NCBI GenBank assembly: GCA_002197995.1
Contig: NGZR01000002.1
Coordinates: 4,402,001-4,466,000 of the forward strand
DNA: 64,000 bases
Direction of reading: 5' to 3'
DNA from: Gaeumannomyces sp. JS-464
Lineage: Eukaryota; Ascomycota; Sordariomycetes; Magnaporthales; Magnaporthaceae
Shown: one piece after another, positions 47,610 to 58,392 of the stretch
Numbering within the stretch: the first letter of the stretch is position 1
Layout: the number at the start of each line of letters is the position of its first letter
The notes under the pieces: generated by a model
Seen by the model: only the letters and a program-made list of their open reading frames with translations
Databases searched by the model: none
What the model was told of the DNA's origin: nothing
Made by a program: the position numbers and the translations under genes

Positions 47610-48492
47610 ATGATGTCCTTTCGCCGTGGGATAGCGACGATGGCCTCACTTCGCAACGCGCGTAAGGTGGTGTGCATTGGCCGCAACTATGCGTGCGTCG
47701 AGTGACCCTCCTTTTCTGCTGGACAATTTCCCAGGCCAAAGCCAAGCTGACCGCCCCAACAGCGACCATGTGGCCGAGCTGAACAACATCAAGCCCAAGC
47801 AGCCGTTCTTCTTCCTGAAGCCTGCCTCTTCCATCGTGCTGCCCGGTGCTGGCCCCGTGGTCCGGCCCAAGGGCGTCGACCTGCACTACGAGGTGGAGCT
47901 GGCACTCATCATGGCAAGGGTGTCAAGGACCTGAAGGCAGACGACATGGAGGGCGCCCTTGATGCCTCGACAGTCAGTCAATCATCTTAGCCGGAAAAGG
48001 AGCTGATGTCCTCAGACTCCTTCGTAAAGTGCAGCTCAACTGACAGATGCAATGTGTGCGTCCAGGCTATGTGCTGAGCATCGACATGACGGCCCGCAAC
48101 GTCCAGAACGAGGCCAAGAAGAAGGGTCTGCCGTGGGACATTGCCAAGGGCTTCGACACGTTTCTGCCCGTCAGCAACATCATTCCCAAGTCGGCCATCC
48201 CGAACCCGCACAACGTGGAGCTATACCTTTCGGTCAACAACGAGGTTCGCCAGAAGGACTCGACGGAGCTGATGTTGTTCAAGATCCCACGGATCCTGAG
48301 CGACATTTCGCATGTCATGGCTCTCGAGAAGGGCGACGTTGTCCTAACCGGCACCCCCAAAGGCGTGGGCCCGGTGTGCCTGGCGACGTCATGCGCGCTG
48401 GTCTTCGGGTTGACGGCAAGGAGCTCGAGGAGGCCAAGATCGAAATTCCTGTGGAGGAGTCCACGAGCGCCTACGTCTACAAGGAGACCTAA
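47610..48492 (+). CDS. fumarylacetoacetate-hydrolase-domain protein (FAHD1-like)
   Basis: FAH-superfamily enzyme related to FAHD1, an acylpyruvase and oxaloacetate decarboxylase of mitochondria. Exons 47610-47692, 47763-47972 and 48047-48492. The product starts with a short Arg-rich N-terminus (MMSFRRGIATM) that may be a mitochondrial presequence, then VVCIGRNYADHVAELNN, KPKQPFFFLKPASSI, the metal-binding EVELALIM, DMTARNVQ, GLPWDIAKGFDTFLP, MLFKIPRILSDIS and VLTGTPKGVGP. The frame breaks at 47913 (one G lost after LIM; the next frame continues KGVKDLK) and at about 48374 (one G lost; the next frame continues VPGDVMRAGLRVDGKE). With both repaired the protein is 246 residues. The second splice junction (GTCAGT/GACAG) is the least certain. 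Confidence 0.85.
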
Positions 48493-48805
48493 TTTGGAAG
48501 CCGGTCTCTCGCCTCACTCTACTCTGCCTGGATGCTTGGTATCCAAACATTTCAGGCCTGAGTAGACATTTCCTTTTGTATTCGCAATGCTTTGGAAAGT
48601 GCACAGTTCGGCCTGAGGCAGTTCGGGACATTTCGGTCTTTTTTTCACCCGGATACCTATTTAGGGGCTAGGGAGTCAATTTGTACACAGGGGTGGGGTA
48701 TGTATACCCAGGAAAAAGCGAACGAAAGAGTGAAAACAGATACAAAAAAAGCGCCATATACGGGAGAGTAAGGAGAGATGCCAACCCAGGACAAGGAAGT
48801 CCAGC
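48493..48805. other. convergent spacer
   Basis: 313 bp of 3' UTR sequence shared by two convergent genes; nothing else seen. Confidence 0.6.
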
Positions 48806-49550
48806 TTACTCCTTATTTGGATCCTGGATGGAGCCGGGCTTGGGGCACCAGTCGGCAATCTCACCGCACGATTTGCAGGTACGGACGGCGTCGTCAGCCT
48901 TGAAGGCCTCGACAGCGGCCTTGATCTGGGTGCCGAGATCGGTGCAGTGGAATGCAGCCTCGTGCACGACGGCGCGGCAGGACTGGCAGTACCAGCGCAT
49001 GCGGTCGACCGACTCGGGAGGACGCCGCTGCTCCAGCACGACGCCGACAGTGTCGGGCGAAGCGGACCGGGTTGTGCGGGGTGTTCCCCGGCAGCAGGAA
49101 CATGTCGCCCTCGCGGATGATAATATCCCGGAAGACGCCGTCGTCGACCACCTTGAGCATCATGGCGCCCCTGTACTGGTAGAACCACTCGGGGGTCTGG
49201 TTGATGTGGTAGTCGGTGCGGGCATTGGGGCCTCCGACGATCTGAGGGCATATGAGCATATTTTCCATATAACCTTCCCACCGCCCTGTATTCCTCGGAG
49301 GAAGCCGGTCTGGCTGTTGGGGTGACAGCGGTAAAGGGCGAATACGGGCTCGCTCAGTGGCCTACCATCACTGTGAAGTCCTCATTGTAGACGCAGTAGT
49401 TGTTGATGGGTGGCTTGAGGAGATGGGAATTTTCCTCCAGCCTTGATGAACAGCGCCCCCACACCTGTCAGTCGGTCGGCTACTGTCAAGAGCAGGCCCG
49501 GAGTCTTGGGCTACTCACCACTTGGGCAGGTTTACCGGTGAGGTCAGCAT
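48806..49550 (-). CDS. bna1: 3-hydroxyanthranilate 3,4-dioxygenase
   Basis: Iron enzyme of the kynurenine route: opens 3-hydroxyanthranilate to the precursor of quinolinate for NAD synthesis. Exons 49550-49519, 49441-49366 and 49241-48806; 180 residues after one correction. The first exon encodes only [11 protein letters not shown]. The cupin metal ligands are visible as His48 and Glu54 ([14 protein letters not shown]) and His92 (NTPHNPVRF). The C-terminal part has the rubredoxin-like Cys pairs (WYCQSC and [11 protein letters not shown]) present in bacterial and fungal forms. One extra base in the G run 49055-49057 (plus strand) separates PVRFA from [11 protein letters not shown]. The gene is otherwise complete. 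Confidence 0.93.
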
Positions 49551-50617
49551 GGGTAGGTGCCGTTAAGATGATAGCTCAGGTAGCGTCCAGGCGTGATGAT
49601 GCACCTCAGATCACTCGACAATGATGCAGCGCGCTAGACGAGTCCGACAGCTGTCGATGGCCTCGTAAGAGATCTCTCCACTTGGGCTAGATGGTTAGGC
49701 GATGGGAGGTGGTGCGGGACTTTTCCGGCAGCCAACCTAAGCTGGGTCCGCAGGTTCCGACTGAGATCGGATGCAATAGGGGCTGTCTCGGCATGGAATT
49801 TACCTTTGGGCCGAAAGATGCCTTCTGATTCTTAGTAATGTTTTTAGCTCAACCGCCGGTTCTCATGGCATGAAGCCTCGTGCTGCTTCAGCGTCTGTGT
49901 TATCCAACTGCCCACCCGCATTGGTGCTATGCTGCCATTGATGCACAGCTGAGGTCTCAAGCTCTAGTCGTAGCCGTGAATACCAATGTTTTGCAACGTG
50001 AGGCTTCCACGATGGGGAACCAGATTGCAGCAGCAACGTCTGCAACAACTGTTTCTATTCTGATAAACGCAGCCAGTCTGGTTTCAATGGCACATGTTGC
50101 TCTCTAGCTTTGCGGCACCCCGAAAGCCAGGGCTGCCTGGTACTGCTGCCCCGCCATTGATCGCCTGACCCGCTGAGAGCAGAATGGCGCGGGGGCAGTT
50201 GACCCCTGGACTGCGTGCAGCACAGCGCCAACGGGACGCGCCATAGGCATGCGCACTCCCTGGAGTGGGGATAGAAAACCTGCTCATACAATCGAAGCGA
50301 CAAGGGTCCGTCGACCGACCAGTCTCCAACCAGAGGAGGCTGAGACAAGACAACGCGAGCTGTCTGTCCGTAATTATAAAGGAATTGAACAAACCTCGTC
50401 CGATTGAGCAGCGCCGGCTTTCCGCGTCCTGCCCACACGGCCCTTCCTCACTCGAGCGTATCGATTCTCAGCCTAGCCACGCCCGAGAGCTGCACGCCGC
50501 AGGCTCCCATTGACCCTCGAAGACCAGATCGAAAGCTTGCCGACCGACCACTGGGCATAGCTCGCCCGCACGCATAGCACCAAACCGACGCCCGCACGCA
50601 GCCACACAACAGGCAAC
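49551..50617. other. divergent spacer, bna1 / Ctr transporter
   Basis: Two promoters lie here. The ORFs are short and without resemblance. A copper-responsive element for the transporter might be expected, but I could not pick one out with confidence. Confidence 0.5.
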
Positions 50618-51559
50618 ATGGACCACTCCCACCACATGATGGACCATAGCGGCATGGACCACGGAGGCCACGGCGGAATGGACCATGGAGGCCATGGCGG
50701 AATGGACAAGTGTAGCATGAATGTACGAATACCCACCGCCCAACCCACAGCTCTGGCATTGTCCCACGGACCCTGCGCCCGCCCGCGCAACATCGGCCCG
50801 GCTCGCAAAGCTGACTAGAAGATGGACTGTCGCAGATGCTCTTCACGTGGGACACGACCAACCTCTGCATCGTCTTCGAGCGCTGGCACATCCGCTCGAC
50901 CGCCGGCTTGATCTTCTCGCTGCTGGCCGTCGTTGCCATCGGCGCCGGCTACGAGGCCCTGCGCGAGTCCATCCGCCGCTACGAGCACTACCTGAACAAG
51001 AAGAATGAGGCTGTTCCCCGTAAGTTTGGCCCCATTATACTTCTTTTGTCCCGGGAAAGGAGGGGAAGAGAGGACAAGAAGAAAGGAGGATGCACACGCG
51101 AGACACCGGTCGAGATTTCGGGGGCTATGTTATATCAAAGGAATAACACCTGCTAAAATCCGGCAAGGCGCGGACGATGTGGCTGAGACTGAGAGTACCC
51201 CCTTCCTCCTGGCAGGACAAAACAAGCCCAAGGTCACCCGCGAGGCGCACGTCCTCAAGGCCGTGCTTTACGGAATCCAGAACTTTTATGCATTTATGAT
51301 TATGTGAGTTTCCAGCCCAACCTACTGCGGTCCTGCATGAGTTCATACTTTTGGGCTATGTCCCTGCTGTGGGAAGAGAAAAAGGTCTGTGGCAAGCAGG
51401 CGGGGAGGCTTGATGGGCTAACGTTTGCCCGAAAACGACAGGCTCATCTTCATGACCTACAATGGATGGGTCATGATTGCCGTCTCGTTCGGCGCTTTCC
51501 TTGGATATCTGCTCTTTGGCGGCACCACTCCTGCGACCAAAGAGACTGCCTGCCACTAA
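50618..51559 (+). CDS. Ctr-family copper transporter
   Basis: High-affinity Cu(I) uniporter, trimeric with three membrane helices per subunit, in the plasma or vacuolar membrane. Exons 50618-50722, 50836-51019, 51216-51303 and 51442-51559, all in phase, 164 residues. The extracellular N-terminus is Met/His-rich with MDHGGHGG repeated twice and an MDKCSMN end. TM1 follows FERWHIRS (LIFSLLAVVAIGAGYEAL). TM2 carries the MLIFM (M-x3-M) selectivity motif, built across intron 3. TM3 has the GAFLG helix-packing motif. The C-terminal tail ends in Cys-His (TACH), typical of the copper release site. Short length and splice pattern fit a Ctr2/Ctr3-like member. Intact. Confidence 0.94.
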
Positions 51560-51976
51560 AGTGCGCTTGCTATGAGGAGAGTGCCTCAGACAGCGGCCGA
51601 GCAGCTGAGAATCCAGTCACTGCAAAGAGGCGCCCGATGGTTTGGTGGCCGGGCCAAGACTGCTGGATAAGACCTGGTGAGGGCCCACGTTCGGTACATG
51701 TGTAGGTACCTCGGTGGTACCCATGAACATATTGTAAGCCATTGGAAGAGCCGGGAAGCCGTCTAATTACACCTTGACTTGTGTCTGCAATTTCTACTCT
51801 TGAGCCGGAAAATCCGCATGTCTACACCTTAGCCGAGCCTTCTACAGGGGCGCACTGATGGGGCGTATAGGAGTTTGGATCTGGGAACGTGAGGTCTCCA
51901 AGATGTGACAGAAGCGCACCAAGAGAGATGCAATTCCAGGAGACGAGAAAGACGGGAAAAGAAAACAAAGCCCGGC
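51560..51976. other. convergent spacer
   Basis: 3' UTRs of the copper transporter and the Nudix gene. No gene. Confidence 0.6.
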
Positions 51977-53052
51977 TCATAGCTTGTTCTCGACAATCTG
52001 CGACGCCAGGTCCTCAATCATGGGCTCGTCCCCGTATTGCTTGTTGTGCTCAAACTCGGGCTCCTCGGCAAAGGCGATCCTGGCGGCGTCGACAAGCATG
52101 CGGCCCGTCATGCCCCAGACCTTGAACCTTGTCTCGACGGCGTCGTCGCCGCCCTCCGGGTCCTCGGCCAGCGCCGCCTGGCCGTCCTCGCGCACCCTCG
52201 GCCGCGTGACGCGCTGCCGGTCCACGGGCACGAAGAAGTAGTGCAGGCGCCACGGGTAGCCATTGTACTCGGTCCACCTGCCCTCGTACCAGTGACCCGG
52301 CGGTATTGGCATCGGTAGCTGCGGCGTGGCCGCGGGCGAGGCTGCCGCCGCCGCCGCCTCGTCGGTGGCGCGGAGGAAGTTGTGGAAGGGCGCGCTGAAG
52401 ACGGCGGCCACCTCCTTGGCGTCCAGGCGCGGCATCAGCGACTCGTCTGCCGTCGGCACCTCCCCACCCGTCGTCGTCGTCGGGCCCGTGGCGTGCAGGA
52501 AGGCCACGCACGGCCTGACCACCAGGCCCGTCCTGGAGAGGCTGTGCGGCAGGTAGCACAGCTGCTCTATGGTGAAGGGGGCTGGGATCTTGCCGTCGTC
52601 CATCGGGAGGCCGATCTCCTCCCATGCCTCGCGCCGGGCGACCTGGTCTATATCACGGGCGAGGGGGGTCAATACGCGTTGCTAGCGGGCTCCTTCTCCG
52701 CCTATGTGGCAAGCCTTACATGGAGTCTCCTCGATGCTGTCGGCTTTCCCTCCAGGGAACGCCGCCTGCCCTGTGGAACGGATAGTGGTGTCAGCTTCAC
52801 GAGGCCAGACCGGTCCTCCCTGGCGGGCTGTTGCAGACGGCTAAAGCGCAGACACGAACCGGAAAAGCTGCGCAGGGTAGCCGAGCGCATGGTGATCACC
52901 ACCCGTAGGTCCCCGAGGCGGTCCGCGTAGAGCAGTATGAGCACGGCGGCCCGCCGGCTCACCGGCAGCCTGTCCCAGAGCGGGAAGGCGGGCGGCTGGT
53001 AGGACCGCAGCCGGGCTACGGCGGCCTTTGTTCTGATGAGCACCCTGTTCAT
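51977..53052 (-). CDS. pcd1: Nudix coenzyme A diphosphatase (Pcd1-like)
   Basis: Peroxisomal-type Nudix hydrolase cleaving (oxidised) CoA to 4'-phosphopantetheine and 3',5'-ADP. Exons 53052-52860, 52770-52720 and 52647-51977, all in phase, 304 residues from ATG 53052. The fold begins SYQPPAFPLWDRLPVSRRAA. The Nudix box is assembled from all three exons: F-PGGKADSIEETP, a split Tyr codon, then QVARREAWEEIGLP with the REAWEE core. The CoA-family segment LPHSLSRTGLVVRPCVAFL follows. The C-terminus is a hydrophilic tail ending VENKL; I see no clear SKL-type signal. A longer N-terminus using the exons described next is possible. Frame intact. Confidence 0.92.
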
Positions 53053-53113
53053 TTTCGTTTGCTTTCCTCTTTGTATGTGCACACCCCTCACTGCGACATC
53101 GGCTTCCGCATAC

Positions 53114-53449
53114 CGGGGCCGTTTGTCGGGCAGCCTCCGCTCCTCGGCGCTCGGGAGAAACTTCCTGGCCGAGAGATGACTCGGCCCGGAAACAAAGAAG
53201 CCGGGCGGATGCACACCGCCTGTGGACTGATGGCAGGGAGGCTCAGTTACTGACCAGTGATACTTCGTTCAGCTGGCCCATGGTAGACGCATCCCAATAG
53301 TCGGCGGCGTCGTCGGGGAGGCCGCTGGGAGGTGCCGGTGACGAAACCTCGCGGACTGCGTCGATAACGGATGCGATCTCTGCCTCGGTAAACGGCTTTT
53401 CTGCTAGCGGGCCGCTGTCATGCTCGACCTCTTCAGTCGCAGCGGTCAT
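53114..53449 (-). CDS. probable upstream exons of the Pcd1 gene, or a separate small gene
   Basis: Two coding-like blocks lie upstream of the Nudix start on the same strand. Block A (53449-53264) starts at an ATG, has strong codon bias, and encodes 62 residues (KPFTEAEIASVIDAV ... DYWDASTMGQLNE) before a GTATCA donor. Block B (53164-53114) encodes KFLPSAEERRLPDKRPR and ends at GTATGC. Block B splices in phase to an acceptor at 53032 inside the Nudix first exon, giving ...KRPR-TKAAVARLRSYQPP and skipping ATG 53052. Blocks A and B differ in phase by one base, which a sequence error like those in neighbouring genes would explain. I think this is the true N-terminus, but it may be an independent gene. 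Confidence 0.45.
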
Positions 53450-54269
53450 CTTCTCGGCGGAGGGAGGGTGTTTGGTTGAGAGAATGTGCAGGACTGGGCG
53501 CGGGCTGATGGGGTAGCGTCGGCATGTCACGGGTACCATCGATGCAGAGGTTCCATGGCGTAATATGTGGGGTATTATACGCTACACCTACTCTGTATGT
53601 TGCGCTGTTTGTCCGAACCCCCTGGGCGAAAACCCGCGAAATCATGCAGGCGAGGAGGACAGTCGGGTAAACGATTCACCCAAGGGCGAGGGATTACCTC
53701 GAGATGGAGATGGCGGCAGCATCATAGCGGCAGGAACGGCCGCCCCTCTAAGCCATAGAAGCCCCCATGGTCGGCGCAATCGCTAAAAGGCGCTCCCAAA
53801 GCACAAGAAGGGGTCGAACTGTCGTGGGCAAGTGAACCGTAGCTTCAGAGCATCGAACCGAGGTTCAGGGCCAACTCGAGTGAGTTCATGTATGTTCTTT
53901 TTTTTAATATTCCGCCATCCTAAGCAAAGCCTTCAACGCCTGATGAATCATCCATCATCCATCCTGTGGCTGGTTGATCAGAATGCCCCGGTTTGCGAGG
54001 GCGGAACCTCCGCTGAGATGTAGCACACGGTGGGATATATCCCCCTCCCACAAGACACTCAGGTCTGTGGTATTGCTAAATGCGAAGGAGGCTCGGAATA
54101 TCGCCCTCGGTTCTCGTGTCGCTGTGGCTCGGTCGAGGCGGAGGACGTCAGCACGCTCTGCCGGGTAGCGCGAGAATCGCCAAAGAGGGGCAGCGTCGGG
54201 TTGAGTCGTGAACCACACATACCCCCAAAGCCCAAAAATGCTCCCAAATGCGAGAAGAAGAAAAAGTGC
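53450..54269. other. spacer between the Nudix region and eL42
   Basis: Carries the promoter of the Nudix gene on the left and the eL42 3' UTR on the right. No gene found. Confidence 0.5.
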
Positions 54270-54737
54270 TTAGAAAACGAGGGCGGCGCCCTTGGTCTTC
54301 TTGTCACCACTGTGTCGCGAGAGTGAGGATTGGTCAGCCATCATGTCCGTTCAAGCCCAAGAGCGACTCTGTCTATAGCAGACTTCCAGAAGCGCGGGCG
54401 GTCCCTCTCCCATCCAGCCACCGCGCGTCCGACTCTTTTCGCATCCTAAAACTCACCCAAGCTCGAAGTGCTTGCAGCGCTTTATGGGCAGCTGGCACTT
54501 GGTCTTGCAGACGGTGCACTCCAGTCTCAGGACAATCTTCTTGGTGGTCTTCGCCTTCTTGTGGAAGACGGGCTTGGTCTGACCACCGTATCCCGACTGC
54601 TTGCGGTCGTAACGGCGCTTTCCCTGGGCGAACGTCGAGGCCTTGCCGGCCTTGTATTGGGTGACGCGGTGGTTGGTGTGCTTGTTGCACTCCTTGCCGG
54701 CACAGTACGTCCGGCGGGTCTTGGGGATGTTGACCAT
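54270..54737 (-). CDS. rpl44: 60S ribosomal protein eL42 (L44e)
   Basis: Zinc-binding protein of the large ribosomal subunit near the E site. Exons 54737-54457 and 54309-54270, in phase, give exactly the usual 106 residues. The family is obvious: [11 protein letters not shown] at the start, [24 protein letters not shown], the second Cys pair [21 protein letters not shown] and ALVF at the end. Residue 56 is Pro, the form associated with cycloheximide sensitivity. The first zinc knuckle reads CAGKECNKH rather than the common CKGK version, a small oddity. The intron near the 3' end is 147 bp. Confidence 0.97.
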
Positions 54738-55130
54738 CTTGGGCGAGAGGGTTCCTTGACGGCTTCGAATGGTGGCAGGTTGGATGTTGAGGCTGACAGT
54801 TGCGAGCGATGGACGCCGAAGACAAGTCGCAATGTCACTCCCACAAAAAGGAAGGCAAAGGGCAGGGTGTTTTTTGCGAATTGTGTGCGGGCTCGTTCAA
54901 GGTGGGGCGGGCACAGCCTATTGGATTGGAGCTGGTGACAACGGATTCCTGGTCACGTGCGAACACCGACTCACGCTACTAGCTATAATTCCTGATTTAT
55001 TTTGGTCTAATTCAACAAACTAAACGGGCGGCGACAAAGGAAGGAAAGCAATTCTAGCAAGCCGAAAACGCCAGGAAACGAAACTAAAACGTGCATCCCT
55101 CTGCAGCAGCCTCCTTGATGTCCCTCCTCC
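54738..55130. promoter_or_regulatory. eL42 promoter and 3' UTR of the next gene
   Basis: 393 bp. Expected to contain the ribosomal-protein promoter. No TATA box or clear repeat recognised. Confidence 0.5.
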
Positions 55131-56674
55131 TCAGCCCCGTCTGCTCCTCTTCTCATCCTCATTCGACCCCTGGAAAACAGGATGTCCCTCCGGAATGACT
55201 CGGATCTTTCCTTTCAGGTTTTCGCGCCTGCGGTCTGCTTTGGACTGAATGCCCGCCGTCTTCATAGCCTCGGCCAACGCCCCTTGAGTCCTCTGCAACA
55301 GCCCCATGGGCTGCGGGACTGGCGTGTCAGGGCCGTCCGCGTCCCTCGACCTGTTGGTGAGGATGACATGTTCCCTCGTTGCCGGTTGCCCAAACGTCCC
55401 GCCCGTCGACAGTGAAGACCTCGCCGAGACCACCGACGCGGCTGCAGATCCTGACGCCGAAGACGTTGTGGACATACCGATCGGTGCGAGACTGCCCGAT
55501 CTGTATTCCCGCGACGTGATTTCGATAATGTCTTGGTCACGCCTGAATGGCTTGACTTTCTTGGCAAGTTTGCTGGCCATTGCGCCGAGGGTTGAGCCTT
55601 GCCTCTTCTCCTTCTCGTCATCCGAGTCCGTGTCCCATCCGCTTTTATTCGGCCTTGGGTTCTTGCTCAGTGGCGGGTATGGCGTCTTGAGTGGATGGTT
55701 GCCCGTCCCAAAGGACCTGTCGCTGCCCCTGCTGGCGGAACGCCCGTCGTCGCTGTCGCGGCTGCGCACCCGCATCTCTGGCGGCGGCGGCGGCGGTTTG
55801 CGGGTGTCTGAACGTGTGGCACGGCTCGAAAAGCCCTCTCTAGGCTCCCAAGTCAGAGAAAGAGACTTCGGCCGGCGGTCGAGGCTGCCCGTGTTCTGGC
55901 CCTGGTTATGGCTTAGTGGCTTGGGATTCAGAGTTGCGAACGAATGTGTGTCGCTAGGGCCTGGTTCGTGCAAGTCTATGCCGCTGTTCCTGTTATCTTG
56001 ATGATAGCGTGGTGCGTCTGTCTCGTCGGTTCGCAGCATCGAAGAGCGCTGCGACGCCCGTGAATCGGTGGCGTCGGCTATCATGTCGCTGTTCCTATTG
56101 CTCGCCTTCTGCTGCAAGGTGAGCGGTCTCGGCCAGGGGAGCTGTCTCGGACAGACAAGTGTCTCGAATCCGGCTCATCCAGATCGGAGACTTTATCCTC
56201 TAGGTCGTCGGCACAACTACTCCTGGAGCTCAGCGGCGAAACTATGTACTCATCGTCGCGAGGCCGCCTGAAAGAGAAGTTGGAGATAGGTCTCGCCGGG
56301 GGGTCGAGGCCCATGAGTTGATTGATCTTGTGCTCTGAGGAGTGGTACGTTGGAGTTCTGAGCCTCGTGGCGCTGGGAGATTGCTGGCGGTCCGTCTCTA
56401 GCTTCGGCGGCGCTTCACCTCGGCGGCCGGCTCCAGCGAACCCCCCAAGCATGCTCCTTCTCTTCGTCTCGAGCCTTGTCTGGTTGGATTTGGGCCCTTC
56501 GATATGATTATCGACGCCGGGTGCCGGAATTTTGGGGGCTCTCCTGGGCGGTGTGTCGAAGAAGGAAGCTATTGAGGTCCTTTGAGGAGGTGGTGGAAGA
56601 GGCTTGGCCCCGTACTTTTGGGAATTCTCGGGCGGCGGTGGTAGGCTCTGAGGCCGTTGCGATCTGGTAGACAT
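55131..56674 (-). CDS. proline-rich, mostly disordered protein of unknown function (frame broken)
   Basis: I do not recognise a named family. From ATG 56674 the product begins with Pro-rich runs (QSLPPPPENS, KPLPPPPQRTS), candidate SH3 or WW ligands. It continues with Ser/Arg/Asp-rich disordered sequence, a second Pro run (RKPPPPPPEMR), a patch with more order (GAMASKLAKKVKPFRRDQDI IEITSREYRSGSLAPIGM) and a C-terminal segment (GALAEAMKTAGIQSKADRRR ENLKGKIRVIPEGHPVF) that looks conserved. The frame breaks near 56118, where one base lost from a C run on the coding strand joins RDRSP to LQQKASN; corrected length is 514 residues. The second half alone would lack a good start. It may be a scaffold or signalling adaptor; that is a guess. 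Confidence 0.65.
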
Positions 56675-57600
56675 TCTAGTAGTGTTTGTGTCTGTTGTGG
56701 TTGTCGTTGTTGTTTGCCAATATAGAGGCTATGGTACTGTGAGTGAGTAAGTGTGCTGGGTTGACTAACGAGAGACGAGGCTCATTAGACTCAGGCCCCA
56801 GAGGCACGGTCATCGGGGTATTTATGAGAGCGGGTTCCCTCGAGGACATTCCATCCCGCCTCCAAGCGCTCGGCGAGATGCTTGCTCAAGGGGAACAAAG
56901 GGCATGAAGTGCAGCATCACGTTCACTTAGCACGCTTTCAGTGGCACGTGCGAGTGGCCGCACAGCGTCGAACTCTTTGTTGGCAACCCGCAAAGGCGGC
57001 CTCGTCTCGTGTTGGGCACAAAGAGACTATAGCCCGCATGTGTTGGCCAGTGACCTCACACAAGACATGAGAAAAGCCCAGGCATCGGCAACTCCGTGTT
57101 TTCTCTTTCAACGTAGAGTCTCATACTCCTCACTGCCTACACCGAAGTCGTTGGCTCTTAGTGGGAAGCAGAGGTGGCCACTGGGATCCACATCGCCGCG
57201 AGACTTGTTGTTCAGAGCGAAAAGGGCTCGACGTCTCTTCGCAGGCAACAACAAAGGATGTCTTCGAAATGCCTGTGTCCAATTACAGATGCGGGATCCT
57301 GGACGGTCCAAGTGTTTACATCCATTTAGTCCATTTCTTGGTTGTCTTGGACGATCAGCGGGCAACATTCCCGAATGGGCAAGCACAGGACGCTGCCATG
57401 ACTCAGCAAGCTAGGCTGTGTGTCTTGGTTTGCCGTCGTTTGCCGTGGGGGCGGTACGAAGCGGCGTAAAGCATCAATCGAGTCACGCTCGTCGACGCGA
57501 CAGCCTGCATTATTTCACGCCAAACAACTTTCGCGCCCTGTCCTGCCCATACTAGCACTCGAGTCCACGGCACGCATCGCCGGTCGAGGCCGCAGTACCG
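56675..57600. promoter_or_regulatory. divergent promoter region, Pro-rich gene / eaf6
   Basis: 926 bp between two opposite start codons. The left end has TGTTGT-rich repeats just upstream of the minus-strand gene. An ATAAATA-like element read on the minus strand lies near 56820. No gene. Confidence 0.45.
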
Positions 57601-58392
57601 ATGGCGGACAATGGCGCGTCCGGCAATGCCGGCGGCCCTGGCGACGCGCCCCCCGGCGTCCCCTACTATGAGAAGTCTCGTCAGCATCTTAAGGATCTCC
57701 TGGCGAAAAAGCGACAGCTCGAGAAGCAGCTTGTGCGTGGCTTTCCCTGCCCCTTTGACCCGTTTCTCCACCTCCTCGACGGCGAGGAGCTTGCCTCAAA
57801 ACTTGGCTGACTGGACAGCATGTTTGCATTATTAGGCTGTGCGCGAGGATATGATTTACCAGAAGGAGACGGAATATCTGGAAAACACGCCCAGCGGCAA
57901 CATCATCACGGGCTTCGACAACTACACCAAGGCCACAACAGGCGCGGCCGCGCAGAGACGAAAGGCGGGGTTGACCGAGTCTAGCCGCGTGTTTTCGCGG
58001 AGCTCCATCAGTTACAACGCCAATAATGCGGTATGTCGCGCATCCACCGTTGCGCGGGCGGCCAAGACGCATGAGCGGGGGAAGCCAGATAATCATCTGC
58101 AGCCACTGATACTGACGAATGTGCCCGCCACCCTGTGTAGCCGGACGCGCAAACGCCAGGATCGATGACGTCTGGCGCGGCATCGCATGCCCCGACCCCA
58201 GTATCATCCTCTTTTAAGGACAGCGGATCGAACCAGGCCACACCGACGTCTGCGACAGCAGCATCTAAGGCGGTGGCTGCGACTAAGACCAAGAAGAAGG
58301 CCACGGCCGCCAACGGCGTGGAGGACAGCGAGACTGACGGGAAGGAGGCCAAGAAGGTCAGGACCAGCTTTAGCGCCATCAAGAAGTCATAA
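57601..58392 (+). CDS. eaf6: NuA4 histone acetyltransferase subunit Eaf6
   Basis: Small shared subunit of NuA4 and NuA3-type acetyltransferase complexes that target histones H4/H2A and H3. Exons 57601-57732, 57836-58030 and 58141-58392, all phase 0, 192 residues. The conserved part is YYEKSRQHLKDLLAKKRQLE, an N-terminal coiled coil. Across the first intron come KQL-AVREDMIYQKETEYLEN and GNIITGFDNYTK, the Eaf6 signature. The C-terminal third is Ser/Thr/Lys-rich and disordered. Intact. Confidence 0.95.

Noticed and set aside
50618..50710. Short GGCCACGGCGGAATGGAC repeats as a possible CRISPR-like or mobile repeat
   Set aside because: They are codons for the Met/His-rich MDHGGHGG repeats of the copper transporter.
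52382..52930. 182-codon plus-strand ORF over the Nudix gene
   Set aside because: Antisense to clearly coding Nudix exons; no recognisable motif.
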